Positions 12,190-24,100 of a stretch of 64,000 nucleotides of DNA are shown here, in pieces. The position numbers were made by a program, and so were the translations under genes. The notes beneath the pieces were generated by a model that searched no databases, was not told the DNA's origin, and saw only the letters and a program-made list of their open reading frames with translations. Where the stretch lies: contig NC_092523.1 of the NCBI RefSeq assembly GCF_037038585.1, forward strand, positions 1,865,001-1,929,000. The letters run 5' to 3'. Position 1 is the stretch's first letter. Every line of letters starts with the position of its first letter. This stretch comes from Patagioenas fasciata (taxonomy: Eukaryota > Chordata > Aves > Columbiformes > Columbidae).

Positions 12190-13101
12190 GTGATGCTTTC
12201 TGGGGGGTTGCACGCTCTAGACCCCAGACTTTCATCTGAGCCCCACAAAGTGCTTCCAGGAAGGGTGAAAAGAGGAGGATTTAAAAAGCACACCCACGGC
12301 AGGTTGGGTTGGGAGCCTGGCCAGCCACCCCTTGCCCTCCAGCAACCCCTTTTCTTTCGAGGAAATATCGAGCTTATTTGAACCTGCTCCATTTTTTCGG
12401 CGGGTGCAAAACAATTTGAGAAGTTTTAATTTGTACATGTAAGGGGAAAAAAAAATAAGTGAGACACTTGCTTTTGGTGTCCGGAAAATACACGAGGTGA
12501 GCAAAGCTCAGCTTCAAATGAATTAAAACCCCCAAACCTTGCAGGGTGTGCTTTGGAAAGGTACAAACAAAGGCAGGTTTGAGATGCCAAGAGCCGGGTT
12601 GGGAGCGAAAGCGGAGGCACCGTGGCTGTGAAATCCCCTTTGCGCTCACATCTTGGGTAGAGATCCCGGGAAAGGATGTTTTATGATGTGCACGCAGAGT
12701 TATTGTCCCATTATAAAGTGATTTGCAGTGAAAAGAGGCGATAGCGGACAGCGGCGAGGTCCCAGTGGAGCGGGGAACCCAACACCCGTGGCCGGCGATG
12801 GGGAGGGATGAAGGAAATAGCAATAAGTCCATTTTTGGGGGCTAAATATGCATTTTAAGGGTATTGGTAGGGCTGGAAGGGGAGGGTGTGGGGTGAGAGC
12901 GGTTCCCGATGGGACCCCAAAAGGCACCATCCTGGTTTTGTGTGTTGTCCAAATGATCGTCCCCATGATCAACAGCACCTGAATGGCAGCTCTGGGACAA
13001 ATCTGGGGAAGCGTCAATGAGCCGGCAGAAAACTGCTCCCGTGGTTTGCAGTATGTATGGGGAAAAGGAGAAAGGAAGTAAAATAGAAAGAAAATACAAA
13101 C
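12190..13101. other. Unique sequence, no gene recognised
   Basis: No recognised repeat or exon. The sequence becomes A-rich before the purine tract that follows. Confidence 0.4.
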
Positions 13102-13960
13102 AAGAAGAAGAAAGAAGAAGAAAAAGAAGAAGGAAAAGAGAGAAAGAATAAGAAAATGAAAAAAAAATCTAGGAGGAAGAAGAAGAAGCAGAAGAAGAAG
13201 AAAAGGAAGAAAAAGAAGAAAAATAAAAAGAAGAAGAAAAAGAAGAGAAAGAAGAAAAATAAGAAGAAAAAGAAGAAGAAAGAAAAAGAAAAAGAAAAAG
13301 AAAAAGAAAAAGAAAAAGAAAAAGAAAAAGAAAAAGAAAAAGAAAAAGAAAAAGAAAAAGAAAGGAAGATAATACTACATAAAAATAAAAGAAAAAAGAG
13401 AGAAAGGGAGAAAGAGACAAAGAGGGAAAGAAAGAAAGAGGGAGGGAAAGAGGGAAAGAAAGAGAGAAAGAGAGAAAGAGAGAAAGAGAGAAAGAGAGAA
13501 AGAGGAAGAGAGGAAGAGAGGAAGGAAGAGAGGAAGGAAGGGAGGAAGGAAGAAAGGAAGAAAGGAAGAAAGAAGGAAAGAAGGAAGGAAAGAAGGAAGG
13601 AAAGAAGGAAGGAAGGAAGGAAAGAAGGAAGGAAGGAAAGAAGGAAGGAAGGAAAGAAAGAAGGAAAGAAAGAAGGAAAGAAGGAAAGAAAGGAAAGAAA
13701 GGCAAGAATGGCAAGAAAGGCAAGAAAGGAGGAAGGAAAGAAAGGAGGAAGGAAGGAAGGAAGGAAGGAAGGAAGGAAGGAAGGAAGGAAGGAAGGAAGG
13801 AAGGAAGGAAGGAAGGAAGGAAGGAAGGAAGGAAGGAAGGAAGGAAGGAAGGAAGGAAGGAAGGAAGGAAGGAAGGAAGGAAGGAGAAAGAGAGAGAAGA
13901 AAGGGAAAAAGATACAAGAGGAAAAAAAGAAAATGAAAAAACCAAGAGAACTAAAAAGCC
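13102..13960. repeat. Long polypurine (GA-rich) tract, compound microsatellite
   Basis: About 860 bp that is nearly all A and G on the plus strand, with only scattered pyrimidines (for example TCT at 13168-13170). It is a mosaic of AAG-type repeats, a near-perfect AAAAAG array at about 13281-13361, GAAA and GAGA types, and a GGAA array at about 13746-13884 (roughly 34 copies). It yields a K/E/R-rich frame on plus and a FLPS-rich frame on minus; both are composition artefacts. Mirror-symmetric purine tracts can form triplex DNA, which is known chemistry but not shown here. Confidence 0.97.
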
Positions 13961-15162
13961 GGTGAAATTTCCTGTAGAAGAATTTTGGAGGAGGGGATTT
14001 GCCAGAGCAGATAAAATCTCACATACCAACCCCATCTGCTCAGGGAACTCGCGTCCAGATTTCGGCACCAGGCTCGGGGCTCTGACCCCCACAGAGCCAT
14101 TAACTCCCAGCCACTCCAGCACTGGCCATAGGTGGCAAAAACCCTCAACACCAGCAGGACCTCCAGAACTGGGCCGGCTCACACAACCCGTTACACTCAG
14201 GCCTCAATTAAACACGGCTCAGCGTTAAGCCCGGACTTTGTAGCCGGGCATCCCTTTTTCTGCGCAATTTCAGCCCAAACCCGGGGGGTTGCCATGAGAC
14301 ACTGGGTGATTTCCTTCTATTGAAAACATCATTTTTATCTCGAGGTTTCTCAGGGTTTCACCCCCATTTCATCCCCATTTTTTGCTGCTTCATTCACTTC
14401 TTTCCACCGCGTTCTCCCAGTCCGTTCTGCTCATCATTCCCTTTGCTCCAGGAAGGCTAAAACGACACGGATTTGTCTTTATTTACACCAAACTGTTGAC
14501 TTTCTCCTTTCTTTTTTAAAGTGTTATTATTGTTTGATAGAACATAAAGCAGAAGGCCGGCAGATCAATGCCAGAGGCTCCCAACCAAAGGGCTGCTCGC
14601 AAACTTCCTTTGGGTTGCTATAGCGTTTTTCGCAGGGTTATGAACTCCTTAAGCAAACAGCTGAGGTCATTGTTAGCTTAAAAAATATATATATATATTT
14701 TTAAAGAAATAAAAAATAAAACAAGGGTAATGTTACAGCCAGAGTGGAAGCTGCTCTGCCGAAAATGGAGCTGAGATGACAACAAAATTCAAATGTATCG
14801 TGGCAAAACCAGCAAAGAATCGCAAGTCTCACACGCACTTTCCATCTGCCAGCCCAAGCCACTCCGTGTTATTACGATAACAAATTCTGGGCTTGAAAGC
14901 CCTGCCGCATTTTGAGGTCTCAAGCCCAACTCTGAGGGTCACAGCCCAAAGAAAAGCAACTTGTGGTGGCAATAATAGTGTCCTTTCCAAACTCTTGATG
15001 TAGGATCACAAGGGAAGAGCAATTCCAGCCCTCCCAGTGTCCCAGGCTGGATGGGCAGCAGGTGGTTCTGGAGACACTTTGTCCTCTATCCAAGCTTGCC
15101 CAGAAAAACCATCAGCGAAGTGACACGGGTGTGACAGTCATGGGTCACAGTCCTGTATCTCA
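13961..15162. other. Unique sequence, no gene recognised
   Basis: Mostly unique DNA. A short TA run (ATATATATATATTTTTAAAG) lies at about 14686-14706 in an AT-rich segment at 14490-14730 that could be regulatory. No exon recognised. Confidence 0.4.
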
Positions 15163-15292
15163 TTACACCCCAGGCCAGGCTGGATGGGGCTCTGAGCACC
15201 CTGAGCTGGTGAAGATGTCCCTGCTCATGGCAGGGGTGGCACTGGGGTGGCTGGGAAGGTCCCTCCAACCCAAACTGTTCTGTGATTCTAAG
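15163..15292 (+). mobile_element. CR1 LINE 3' end fragment
   Basis: A CCAGGCCAGGCTGGATGGGG block followed by CTGGTGAAGATGTCCCTGCT and a 3' end CTGTTCTGTGATTCTA. The same subfamily appears at 56299-56437, so both derive from one source group distinct from A and B. Only about the last 130 bp are present. Confidence 0.85.
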
Positions 15293-15351
15293 GCTGATGT
15301 TGGGAAGAGAAAGTCCAACCAACACAAACCCAATGGAACTGGTTTGTGTGC

Positions 15352-15430
15352 TGTCCCCAGCAGCCGAAGCTGCTGTCCCCAGCAGATGAAGCTGGTGTCC
15401 CCAGCAGATGAAGCTGGTGTCCCCAGCCAG
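15352..15430. repeat. 22-bp tandem repeat, about 3.6 copies
   Basis: Unit TGTCCCCAGCAGATGAAGCT plus GG starts at 15352, 15374, 15396 and 15418. The first unit differs at the AT dinucleotide (CC instead). The spacing is exact. The array lies 60 bp beyond a CR1 3' end. Confidence 0.9.
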
Positions 15431-15539
15431 GTCCCACCCGGCTCCTTCAGACCACGGCTCCTTCCAGGGAAAGCTTCCACCTGCAACCACTGCACTTGCA
15501 CCCACGGCAGAAGGTAATTAAAGCACTGAGTGTTAATTA

Positions 15540-15866
15540 GAAGGAAGAGAAGGGAAACAGGAAAGGGGAAAGGAAAGGGGAAAGGGAAAGGGAAGGGGAA
15601 GCGGAAGGGGAAGGGAAGGAGAAAGGAAAGGGGAAAGGAAAGGGGAAAGGAAAGAGGAAAGAGCAAAGGGAAGGGAAAGGGAAGGGAAAGAGCAAAGGAA
15701 AGGGAAAGGGAAGGGAAAGACCAAAGGAAAGGGGAAGGGGAAGGGGAAGGGGAAGGGGAAGGGAAGGGAAGGGAAGGGAAGGGAAGGGAAGGGAAGGGAA
15801 GGGAAGGGAAGGGAAGGGAAGGGAAGGGAAGGGAAGGGAAGGGAAAGGGAAAGGGAAAGGGAAGGT
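15540..15866. repeat. Polypurine tract, GGAAA/GGGAA microsatellite
   Basis: About 325 bp of almost pure purine on the plus strand: mixed GGGAAA and GGAAA units, a short GGGGAA array near 15730-15760, then about 18 uninterrupted GGGAA units to about 15845. Pyrimidine breaks are few. The long plus and minus open frames across it are artefacts of its composition. Confidence 0.97.
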
Positions 15867-17211
15867 GACAGTATTATTATGGGAAGGAAATAAACCACTA
15901 ACAGGGTGTGCAGCAAAGCCAGAGGACGCCTATCAAAGGCAATACACGCATATCAATAAGCTTAGAGAAAAGGAAAGAACGGGACATGAGCACGTTGCGA
16001 GAGAAAAGGCAGAGAGGCCTCTTAACCTGGGAATTTACGGTCAGAAAGACGCGTCTGGCTGCCTCTACACCCAACCTCTTCCCATCTCTCGATCCACACG
16101 GGATAGAATTACTCGCCCATCCCCGGAGGCAATCGCGCGCAGGGTTTCATTTCCAATTGCCGGCGATACTACAATTTCCACTCAGCGGGATTGCTCTCAC
16201 CCTTTGGTGAACCTGAGAGCTTTGGAGAACCAGCCCGGAGTCGGCGGTCGCTGCCTCCCCAGAGCTTTGCTGTAAATCAGACGTGAAGAGCAGGATCCAC
16301 CTCAACAAAATCCACCTTTGTCTGGAGCAGATTCAGCAGCAAACCCGCACGTAGAACCTCAGGAGGAGAGAAGCTGAGCACAAAGCGCTTCTCGCACCCC
16401 TGAAACCTTCATGCAACGTCAAAATTCTGCACAGAAATCCCTCTTTCTATGCTGCTGCTCATCTCTGCTGCTAACAAGCCTCATTTTTCATTCCTGCCTT
16501 AATGCTTTCTCCCACATTTCTTCCTCTTGCCTCGAGATTTTCCTCTCTGAACCACCGGCTGCTGATACTTTTCTCTCTTTAAAAAGGGTTTGTTTTCTAA
16601 TGGCCCAGAAAACCCGCGCTCTGCCGAGACGGACGCACGGATAAATGAGACACTCAATTCAAAAAGAAAGAAAAATGAATTAAAAATAAATAAAAGCCGA
16701 GCAAGCTCATGGCATGTGCTGAACTTCCCTTGTGCTCAAATACTAATTTTTCATGACATCTCATCACTTATTTAGTCTGCGGGTCCGTGTCCTTCTGCCG
16801 ATAGATAAGTAACCTCTGCCCACCTACATCCGCACCCGGCTCCAGAACGGACAGCAAAGCCTCCAGAAAACCCCGGATCCGCTTGAGAATGAGCAGATTT
16901 AAACAGCAGATCGTACAACTGATCTATAGGAATACTGAGCGAAGCAAAAATGAGAAATTTAAAAAATCCTCATAGATTGAGAAGACGTAGAAAGAAACGC
17001 CAGCGGAGATGGGAATGGTGTGGGTTATTAATCATGTCCCCGCTCGGAGACCTGATCTAATGCCTAAAGCAGAAGTGAAAAGACAATGCGATGTGCAAGG
17101 TGGAAAATCACACTGCTTTCAGCAGCCTGGAGAACCTTGGGCATTTGATATTGTCCTCCTCTTGCACTGTGGATGGGTGTAAATGTTGAATATCATCCCA
17201 CCTGCCCCTGG
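15867..17211. other. Unique sequence, no gene recognised
   Basis: No named repeat, exon or RNA gene. AT-rich patches at 16640-16770 and 16900-16980 are possible regulatory DNA but carry no decisive motif. Confidence 0.35.
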
Positions 17212-17753
17212 GAATCACAGGGGTTGAAGGGCCCTGGAAAGCTCATCCAGTGCAATCCCCCCATGGAGCAGGAACACCCAGCTGAGGTTCCACAGGAAGG
17301 TGTCCAGGCGGGTTTGAATGTCTGCACAGAAGGAGACTCCACAACCTCCCTGGGCAGCCTGGGCCAGGCTCTGCCACCCTCACCATGAACAAGTTTCTTC
17401 TCCTCTTTCAGTGGAACCTCCTGTGTTCCAGTTTGTACCCATTGCCCCTTGTCCTACCATTGGTTGTCACCCAGAAGAGCCTGGCTCCATCCTCCTGACA
17501 CTCACCCTTTCTATATCTGTAAACATGAATGAGTCCCCCCTCAGTCTCCTCTTCTCCAGCTCCAGAGCCCCAGCTCCCTCAGCCTTTCCTCACATGGGAG
17601 ATGCTCCACTCCCTTCAGCATCTTGGTGGCTGTGCTGGACTCTCTGCAGCAGTTCCCTGTCCTTCTGGAACTGAGGGGCCACAACTGGACACAAGATTCC
17701 AGGTGTGGTCTCCCCAGGGCAGAGCAGAGGGGCAGGAGAACCTCTCTGACCTA
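17212..17753 (-). mobile_element. CR1 LINE fragment (group B)
   Basis: The same group as the copy at 11490-12189 but truncated about 160 bp earlier at its 5' side, ending just after CCTCTCTGACCTA. The 3' end lacks the CAGAATGT part of the tail and runs directly from AATCACAG into GGGTTGAAGGGCC, a small deletion next to the tail. Confidence 0.9.
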
Positions 17754-18520
17754 AAGGAAGGAGCCACCAGAAGGGCTACAGCAACCTCCTGTTCCCCACC
17801 CAATGGGACCTCGCGAGCACGGTTTTCACACCCTGGGGGGACACAGAAAACAACTAAAGGGGAAAAAAAAACACAAGTTTTCTGCAGATGGAGACACCGG
17901 GTGGGAGAAGCGGCCACGACGAAGTTGCAAAGAATATAAAGAAGCCATGGGAAATATTGCGGCACAGTCATTATCTTACATACATGGGGCTACCATGGGC
18001 GAGCTAAGCCCTAAAACGCTCCAGCAACTAAAGATGAGCAAATAAAGCCCAGAGATGCCAAGAACTGGCAACTCCTTCAAAAGAAAAGAATTAATTGGAC
18101 CACACGGGACTTGAGGCTCAAGCCATTTAGAGTCAGCTAAGGGGCTCATAAAAAAAACTGTGTCCTGTTTTATACAAGCGGTTTGGTGAGCACCAAATTA
18201 AGCAAGCGTGGCTTTAGCTAAATCCACGTCTTGTGATTGATCGGCTTTGGTACAAGGATGGGTCAACCCCGCTTGATCCTTATCCCATCTATAAAATCCG
18301 GGTGTAACGAAGCGTGAGGGACGGCGCTCGCTGGACTTCCCCTCTTATCCCATTTCCATTAAACCTGGAGTAATTCAAGAACCCTCCGCCCCGTGTGAAA
18401 TTTCAGCAAGTCCTGTGATGAGTTCAAAAGGGGTCGGGAGGAGCGGAGGGGGAATCGCACGGGCAAAACTCAATGGGAACTTGCCTGGTGCTTGTTTTCC
18501 TTTGGAAAGGATTAGACTAG
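17754..18520. other. Unique sequence, no gene recognised
   Basis: No repeat or exon recognised. TTGATCGGCTTTGG and TAGCTAAATCCACG patches near 18210-18250 sit in unique DNA of unknown role. Confidence 0.35.
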
Positions 18521-18641
18521 ATATATTATGCTCTATAGAATATTATATTAAATTATACAGAACCTAATATAATTGTATGTCATTATGTAGTCTATATTAT
18601 TAAATATAGCATTATATATTATATAAATATTTAAAAATATA
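18521..18641. repeat. AT-rich low-complexity DNA
   Basis: About 120 bp of degenerate TATAT/ATTATA sequence between unique DNA and a CR1 3' end. There is no exact period, so it is either an old decayed microsatellite or simply AT-rich DNA. Confidence 0.7.
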
Positions 18642-18702
18642 TGTGAGTTGGACAAGATGACTTCTAAAGGTCCCTTCCAACCCAAACCATCTATGGTTAT
18701 CC
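18642..18702 (+). mobile_element. Short CR1 3' end fragment
   Basis: GAGTTGGACAAGATGACTTC, then AAAGGTCCCTTCCAACCCAA and a decayed octamer (CTATGGTT). This matches only the last 60 bp of a CR1; the 5' side joins AT-rich DNA. Confidence 0.7.
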
Positions 18703-19901
18703 TATATTTGACGTATCCCAGGCAAGTAAGGAGCTACAACTGCGAGGAGAAATCAAGTAGTGAAGGGCACGGGGTGTTTTCAGCTCAAGATTCTTTAAGA
18801 AAGGGGGCGAGGGAGGATTATGGAGTGTGCTGGGAGAACGGGGGCACAGCGCACGTCATGGGAGAGGAACCTCGTGGAGTTCCCCGGGGGCTCACGGAGG
18901 CAAAACCCAGTTTATTGAGAACACTCCAAAGGATGCTGCTGGACCTGGACCTGCTGCCACAGCCACGGAATTCAGCCCCTGGATGGGTTCAGCGGAGACA
19001 GATTTATTGCAATGATTAATATCAATGAAGATCTAGGATCAGAGAAAGGATTAATTTGATTATATTCCTAACTCTGTTGTCCTGCCAGTGGGAATATAAG
19101 TTAGGAATATATATATATATATAAGTTAGGAATATAATTTAAAGGTGATAAGGATCTGAGCCTCGGTTTGCGGATGGGAAGGGAGGTGGGTCCTGTCCAG
19201 CGAGAAGGGGGGCTCGCGTCTCCCATTACTCCCACCCCCCAAGGCCTCACTGTAGAGTTTACAGTTTAATTTTCTGCACTTGTAATCTGGACCTCTTGTG
19301 TATATAATGTCTAATGAAAAAGACCTTTTTTAAATTAACATGGTATTTGGAATAAAAAACAAAATAAACCAAAACAAAACACGACATGTGTTTCTGTTTC
19401 ATTATCGAACTACGTTTATAGAGAAAAAAGTCCTCGAGCGGAGGGTGATGGGATTAAGTTGGCAGGGACACGGGACAGTCAGAAAACAGAGATTTCCTTC
19501 TGTAAATGTCTGCACAACATCAAAACGCCTTTGGGTACAACTTTGTTCTTGCTCAAGTTAATAAACCCCCCCGTGACTCAGGGCTTGGTGCATCGGCTGC
19601 TTGTGCAGCCACCGGGCTCGTCCCCTCGTCCCCATCACAATGGGTAGAAGAAACCACTCTGCTCTTCTCTCCTACCTTCCCAACTTCCTTGCTTTATGGA
19701 TGGGTTCCTCAAGAAAATGAGGCTTATGTGGTCCTTCTTCATTCAGTTTAATACTTACAAGGGTCAATCACAAATAAAAATGGGGAGGTAGAGACCTGAC
19801 AGTTGTAAACGTGGAGAACCACAGAGTGTCTGGGGCTGCAGGGAACCCCGGAGAGCACTTGGTCCCAGCTCAAGAAATGGGAGCTGGAGATTGCTCAGGA
19901 C
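18703..19901. other. Unique sequence with a small duplicated AT motif
   Basis: No exon recognised. At about 19095-19137 the segment AAGTTAGGAATATA occurs twice, flanking a TATATATATA run, probably a slippage product. The rest is unremarkable. Confidence 0.4.
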
Positions 19902-20129
19902 ACAGAATCATAGAACTGTTTTGGTTGGAAAAGCCCCTCAAGATCATCGAGTCCAACCATAACCCACCCCTGGCACTGCCCCATGTCCTGAGAACCTCCT
20001 GTCCGTCTGTCCAACCCTCCAGGGATGGTGACTCCAGCACTGCCCTGGGCAGCCTGTTCCCCACAGCCCTTTGGGGAAGCAATTGTTCCCCAGATCCAAA
20101 CTCAACCTCCCCTGGTGCAAGTTGAGGCC
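19902..20129 (-). mobile_element. CR1 LINE fragment (group A)
   Basis: Starts CAGAATCATAGAACTGTTTT on plus and ends after GTTGAGGCC. It lacks the AATGCC of CAGCCTGTTCCAATGCCCCA (here CAGCCTGTTCCCCACAGCCC), a private deletion of about 7 bp. About 60 bp after it (20145-20200), GGTATCTCCAGAGATGGAGA resembles an older CR1 in the same orientation, but that is uncertain. Confidence 0.9.
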
Positions 20130-20214
20130 ATCAGTTGGGTTTTAGGTATCTCCAGAGATGGAGACTCCACAGCTGCTCGAGGCAATGATCTACCACGTTT
20201 CCTCAAAGCAGATG

Positions 20215-21651
20215 GCCAGCTAAAGAAGACAAGACCTTACAAGAGAAAAGCTCAGCTCTTTTAGACACTACAGAATCCCAACAATGGTGAGCTGATAAAA
20301 CCAGACTTCCTAACGATGCCGCTGCTAGGACAGCAGTATTTCCTCTGCTTCACATATTTATCAGGGTTGGAAAGGATGCTCAGCACATCAACCGTGCATC
20401 TTCAAGAGGACATCGAACCAACCTCCTCCAACAAGGCTCCCACCACCTTTTTGAAACCACTTTCCCCCCTAGTATTTTTTTATGTGCACTTTTTATTCTT
20501 ATTCTCCTTTCTTTTGCTACCATTATGTCCTCTGGCTCCAGGCTTTTCCTCATCCTTATTGCTTCATTTTCTTAATCCCAGCACCTCGGAGGGAGGAAGC
20601 CATCCTGTTTTCCTTATTAATCAGAAATCTCTGGCACTGACCACAAGAAAAGCTTCCAAGAATGCTGAACTTTTTGGTTCAATGCATTTCATCATAATAG
20701 AGCTACCGGCATGCAGAGTTGATTTAGTTTTGCAATTTTCTATGGAAATACCTTCCAAGTGCTCGCCCCGGCCTCCAGAAATCCCCTGCTACACTCAGAG
20801 ACAGCAGGAACACCCCAGAAAAGCTCCCAAATTCCTCAAAAGCATCAATTAAACCATCACACTGCGTCTGCGATGTTTAAAGCTGGGGTGAAAAATGGTA
20901 TTTCCACCTGAATCTTGAATATCTATCATAAAAATGTCATCGCCAATGAAGTCCATTGCCAGCAACACAAGCCCACCACGTGTGTTTGGAGGTACCTACC
21001 ATGGCCTGAGCTGGTGTCCCATGTTCATTCGAGCATCCTCCTCTGCACCAACAGCCCACCTGGGATTTATGGTGTTTATTATGCTGATCATAATATCATC
21101 TATCACACCCATATTTCTTTAGAAGAGTCCAGATATGGACAAATCCAGCTCCTCTGGACTCTTCTCTGTTTCTCCAGAAAAAATAAAAAGCATCTGAGCA
21201 TGTTAAATAATGGGGTTTCCATTTTCCTGGTAGGGTTATCCCATCTGTTAATCCAATCTAAGCACCCATCTTCAACCATCATCCCTCCATCACTTCTCTA
21301 AGACTGTAATTAAATTCTGTCTCTTTTTCTCAGCTGATTCAATACCTTCCCAACACTGGAGAAGAGCAAACTGGTGCAATGGGGCTCTCCAGCACTAAGC
21401 AATACCAAATGCAAAGGCAAATTCTGATAGAAGAGGACACAAACCAGAGATGGAGAAGGGCAAATATTTAGCTACTGACCCCACACCATGATCTAGACAA
21501 CAGCCACGACCAAGGTATCCTGTGCACAGCCACCACGGGGTTCATCTATAGGTGGCTACACCAGCCTACAGCCATCCAAAACTTATGAGCTGAATAAAGG
21601 ACGTAAGACAGAAAATCAGAATCCATGTGAAGATGGAAAACTGAGGCAACG
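20215..21651. other. Unique sequence, no gene recognised
   Basis: The longest open frame (20316-20852 plus) has no domain I recognise and no splice support. AT-rich stretches near 20690-20760 and 21060-21130 carry TAAT-like cores. No named repeat is visible. Confidence 0.35.
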
Positions 21652-22373
21652 GAATCACAGAATCCCAGAATGTCAGGGGTTGAAGGGACCTGGAAAGCTC
21701 ACTCAGTGCAATCCCCCCATGGAGCAGGAACACCCAGCTGAGGTTCCACAGGAAGGGGTCCAGGCGGGTTTGAATGTCTGCAGAGAAGGAGACTCCACAA
21801 CCTCCCTGGGCAGCCTGGGCCAGGCTCTGACACCCTCACCCCCAACAAGTTTCTTCTCATCTTTCAGTGGAACCTCCTGTGTTCCAGTTTGAACCCATTG
21901 CCCCTTGTCCTACCATTGGTTGTCACTGAGAAGAGCCTGGCTCCATCCTCCTGACACTGCCCCTTTCCATATTGATCCCCAGGAATGAGTCCCCCCTCAG
22001 TCTCCTCTTCTCCAGCTCCAGAGCCCCAGCTCCCTCAGCCTTTCCTCACACGGGAGATGCTCCACTCCCTTCAGCATCTTGGTGGCTGCGCTGGACTCTC
22101 TCCAGCAGTTCCCTGTCCTTCTGGAGCTGAGGGGCCACAACTGGACACAATATTCCAGCTGTGGTCTCCCCAGGGCAGAGCAGAGGGGCAGGAGAACCTC
22201 TCTGACCTACTGACCACCCCCTTCTAACCCACCCCAGGTACCATTGGCCTTCCTGGCCACAAGGGCCCAGTGCTGGCTCATTCTCACCCTGCTGTCCCCA
22301 GGACCCCCAGGTCCCTTTCCCCTACACTGCTCTCTAATAGCTCATTCCCCAACTTACACTGGAACCTGGGGTT
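21652..22373 (-). mobile_element. CR1 LINE fragment (group B), about 720 bp
   Basis: Nearly the same text as the copies at 11490 and 32222, with only scattered substitutions. The 5' limit lies just past CTTACACTGGAACCTGGGG (plus-strand reading), close to the limit in the 32222, 46464 and 60190 copies. Confidence 0.93.
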
Positions 22374-22479
22374 GTTCCTGCCCAGATGCAATACTCTACA
22401 CAGAGATGTTCCTGGCTAGCAACTCCATGCATTTCCCAAGGCGTAGGACCTGAATCCATCCTTAATCTTCCTAAATTAA

Positions 22480-22880
22480 CAACAAATAGTCATTTAACCT
22501 CCTAATTCTCAAGGCGAACGCGTTGGGAGACTCAGTTGCCCGGCACACGGCGATGCCGGCTGGTTCGGGGCTGGGAGAGCTCTGAGCTCCGAGTTTCCCT
22601 GATTTTCATCAAGGTTCGCTCTGATTAACGTTATTTCGAGATGGCCTTTGGTATTTAATCCTGTTTCAACACTGGATCTGACCCTGTCGCGGCACGAACT
22701 GTAAAGTGAGTGTTCCTGCGAGGTTACGGCCGCCGGAGGGACCGGGGAGGGCGCCTGGGGGGCCGTAAATAATCCACTTTTCTGTTCTGGGGCTCATGTA
22801 ATTCTATTCAACGCAATTTATTAATTGTTCTCCCAGAAAGATTGTGTATCGCCTTTGACGGGAGTTAAGCGGAGGGCACA
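22480..22880. promoter_or_regulatory. Candidate conserved noncoding element with K50 homeodomain-like sites
   Basis: Unique DNA with TAATCC (bicoid/OTX-type) at 22656-22661 and 22770-22775, and TTAATTG at 22821-22827. The segment around 22800-22860 is a dense AT-rich core within otherwise GC-rich DNA with several CpGs. The pattern suggests an enhancer. Conservation is untested. Confidence 0.4.
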
Positions 22881-23739
22881 CGGGATGGGTCAGAAACCTG
22901 CAGCCTGCACAGCCACCAGCAAAATCCAATGCAGTTTTGCCCAGTAAGAAGCTGAGAGACAATCATGATTTTCACCGTTCTGCCCTGAGTCCTGCAACCT
23001 CTGGATTCTTTAAAAAAGGAAGAAACAGAAAACCACAACACCTGGGAGGAAAGTACGGATCTTTGTCAGGATTCAAGTTGCCATTCCTTTCAGTTTAGGA
23101 GTCTTCAGCTTCATTACCTTGTTCTCGCTTGATGGGACAAAATAAGAAGCAGGACTGAACGGATTCTTCTCTCCTATTTTTGGGGTTTTTCTACTGGTTT
23201 TCAGCCCGTTTGTCCTCTGGGCACCCAGGAAAGCATCACCATTCTGTCTGGCTTTGCAGGGACCAATCTCAGCCTACTGCACTTTCCCCTTCTGTTCTGC
23301 ATTACAGCTCAAAGCTTCTCCGCACCGACCATGCGTTTGCAGCACTTCACATGCCGTTGGGTAAACCGAGTCGGTAACTGGGTTAGACAGGAGGTTAAGA
23401 CGGGGCTTTTGCTCTCAAAGAAAAACCCTTTGAGTCCAAGAAGCCTGGAGAGAAACAACAGAGACGGAAAACAAGAGCAACGCCCTCCGGTCCACCCTGC
23501 GCTGCGTGACGCCCGAGCCCCAGCACATAAATCCAACTTTTAATCCATTAATTGGAAAAGGAGGTTTGAACCTCATGAAGCTACGTTGGGCCTGGTAGAA
23601 CGAGCTCAGCTCTTGGTTTTTACAGCTGCTTTGCCATAGATTTGCATCCTGATGTGCCTTGGGATGCTTTATTGTAGCTTTATCCAAGGGTCCCCTCCTC
23701 ACCTCGACTCCCGCGGCCGCTTTCCTTCTAAGCGAGCAT
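22881..23739. other. Unique sequence, no gene recognised
   Basis: No repeat or exon supported. Short open frames on both strands carry no known motif. Confidence 0.35.
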
Positions 23740-24100
23740 TTCCAAACACGCCATGATGTTGTTCACGCAAACTAATCTTGCTTTAATGGCCTCTTTTGCC
23801 AAGCAGATTTTACTATGATTTCATACCCAATATTTTTGTCCATACAGATGTCTTAAATTTTCTTCCGAGTTTATTTATTGATCATATAACATTGATAGGA
23901 TGCGCCGGAGATAACTACGGACCAAAAGCAATTAACCCAGCGTTGAACTTTAGTTCCGAAAAGCAGCAGCGCATAACCCCGCGTCCGATGGGATGCAAGA
24001 TTTTCACAGCCATTTATGATATTGTCGTTAATAATAAATTGAGATTGCTCCTCAGCAGGCCAAGTCCGATAAAGTTCAAAGAGCCTCCCCGTTGGAGATG
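23740..24100. promoter_or_regulatory. Candidate conserved noncoding element
   Basis: Unique AT-rich block with TTATTTATTGATCATATAAC near 23870 and GTCGTTAATAATAAATTGAG near 24025. No repeat signature and no coding frame with splice sites. It is a candidate by appearance only. Confidence 0.35.

Noticed and set aside
13156..13965. 269-codon plus-strand frame rich in K, E and R, and a 337-codon minus-strand frame rich in FLPS
   Set aside because: Both follow entirely from the polypurine tract; no stop codon can easily form in it, and there is no start context or splice support.
20316..20852. 178-codon plus-strand frame with a hydrophobic stretch (FYVHFLFLFSFLLLPLCPL)
   Set aside because: The hydrophobic run comes from a T-rich segment; no signal or family motif, no splice or promoter evidence.
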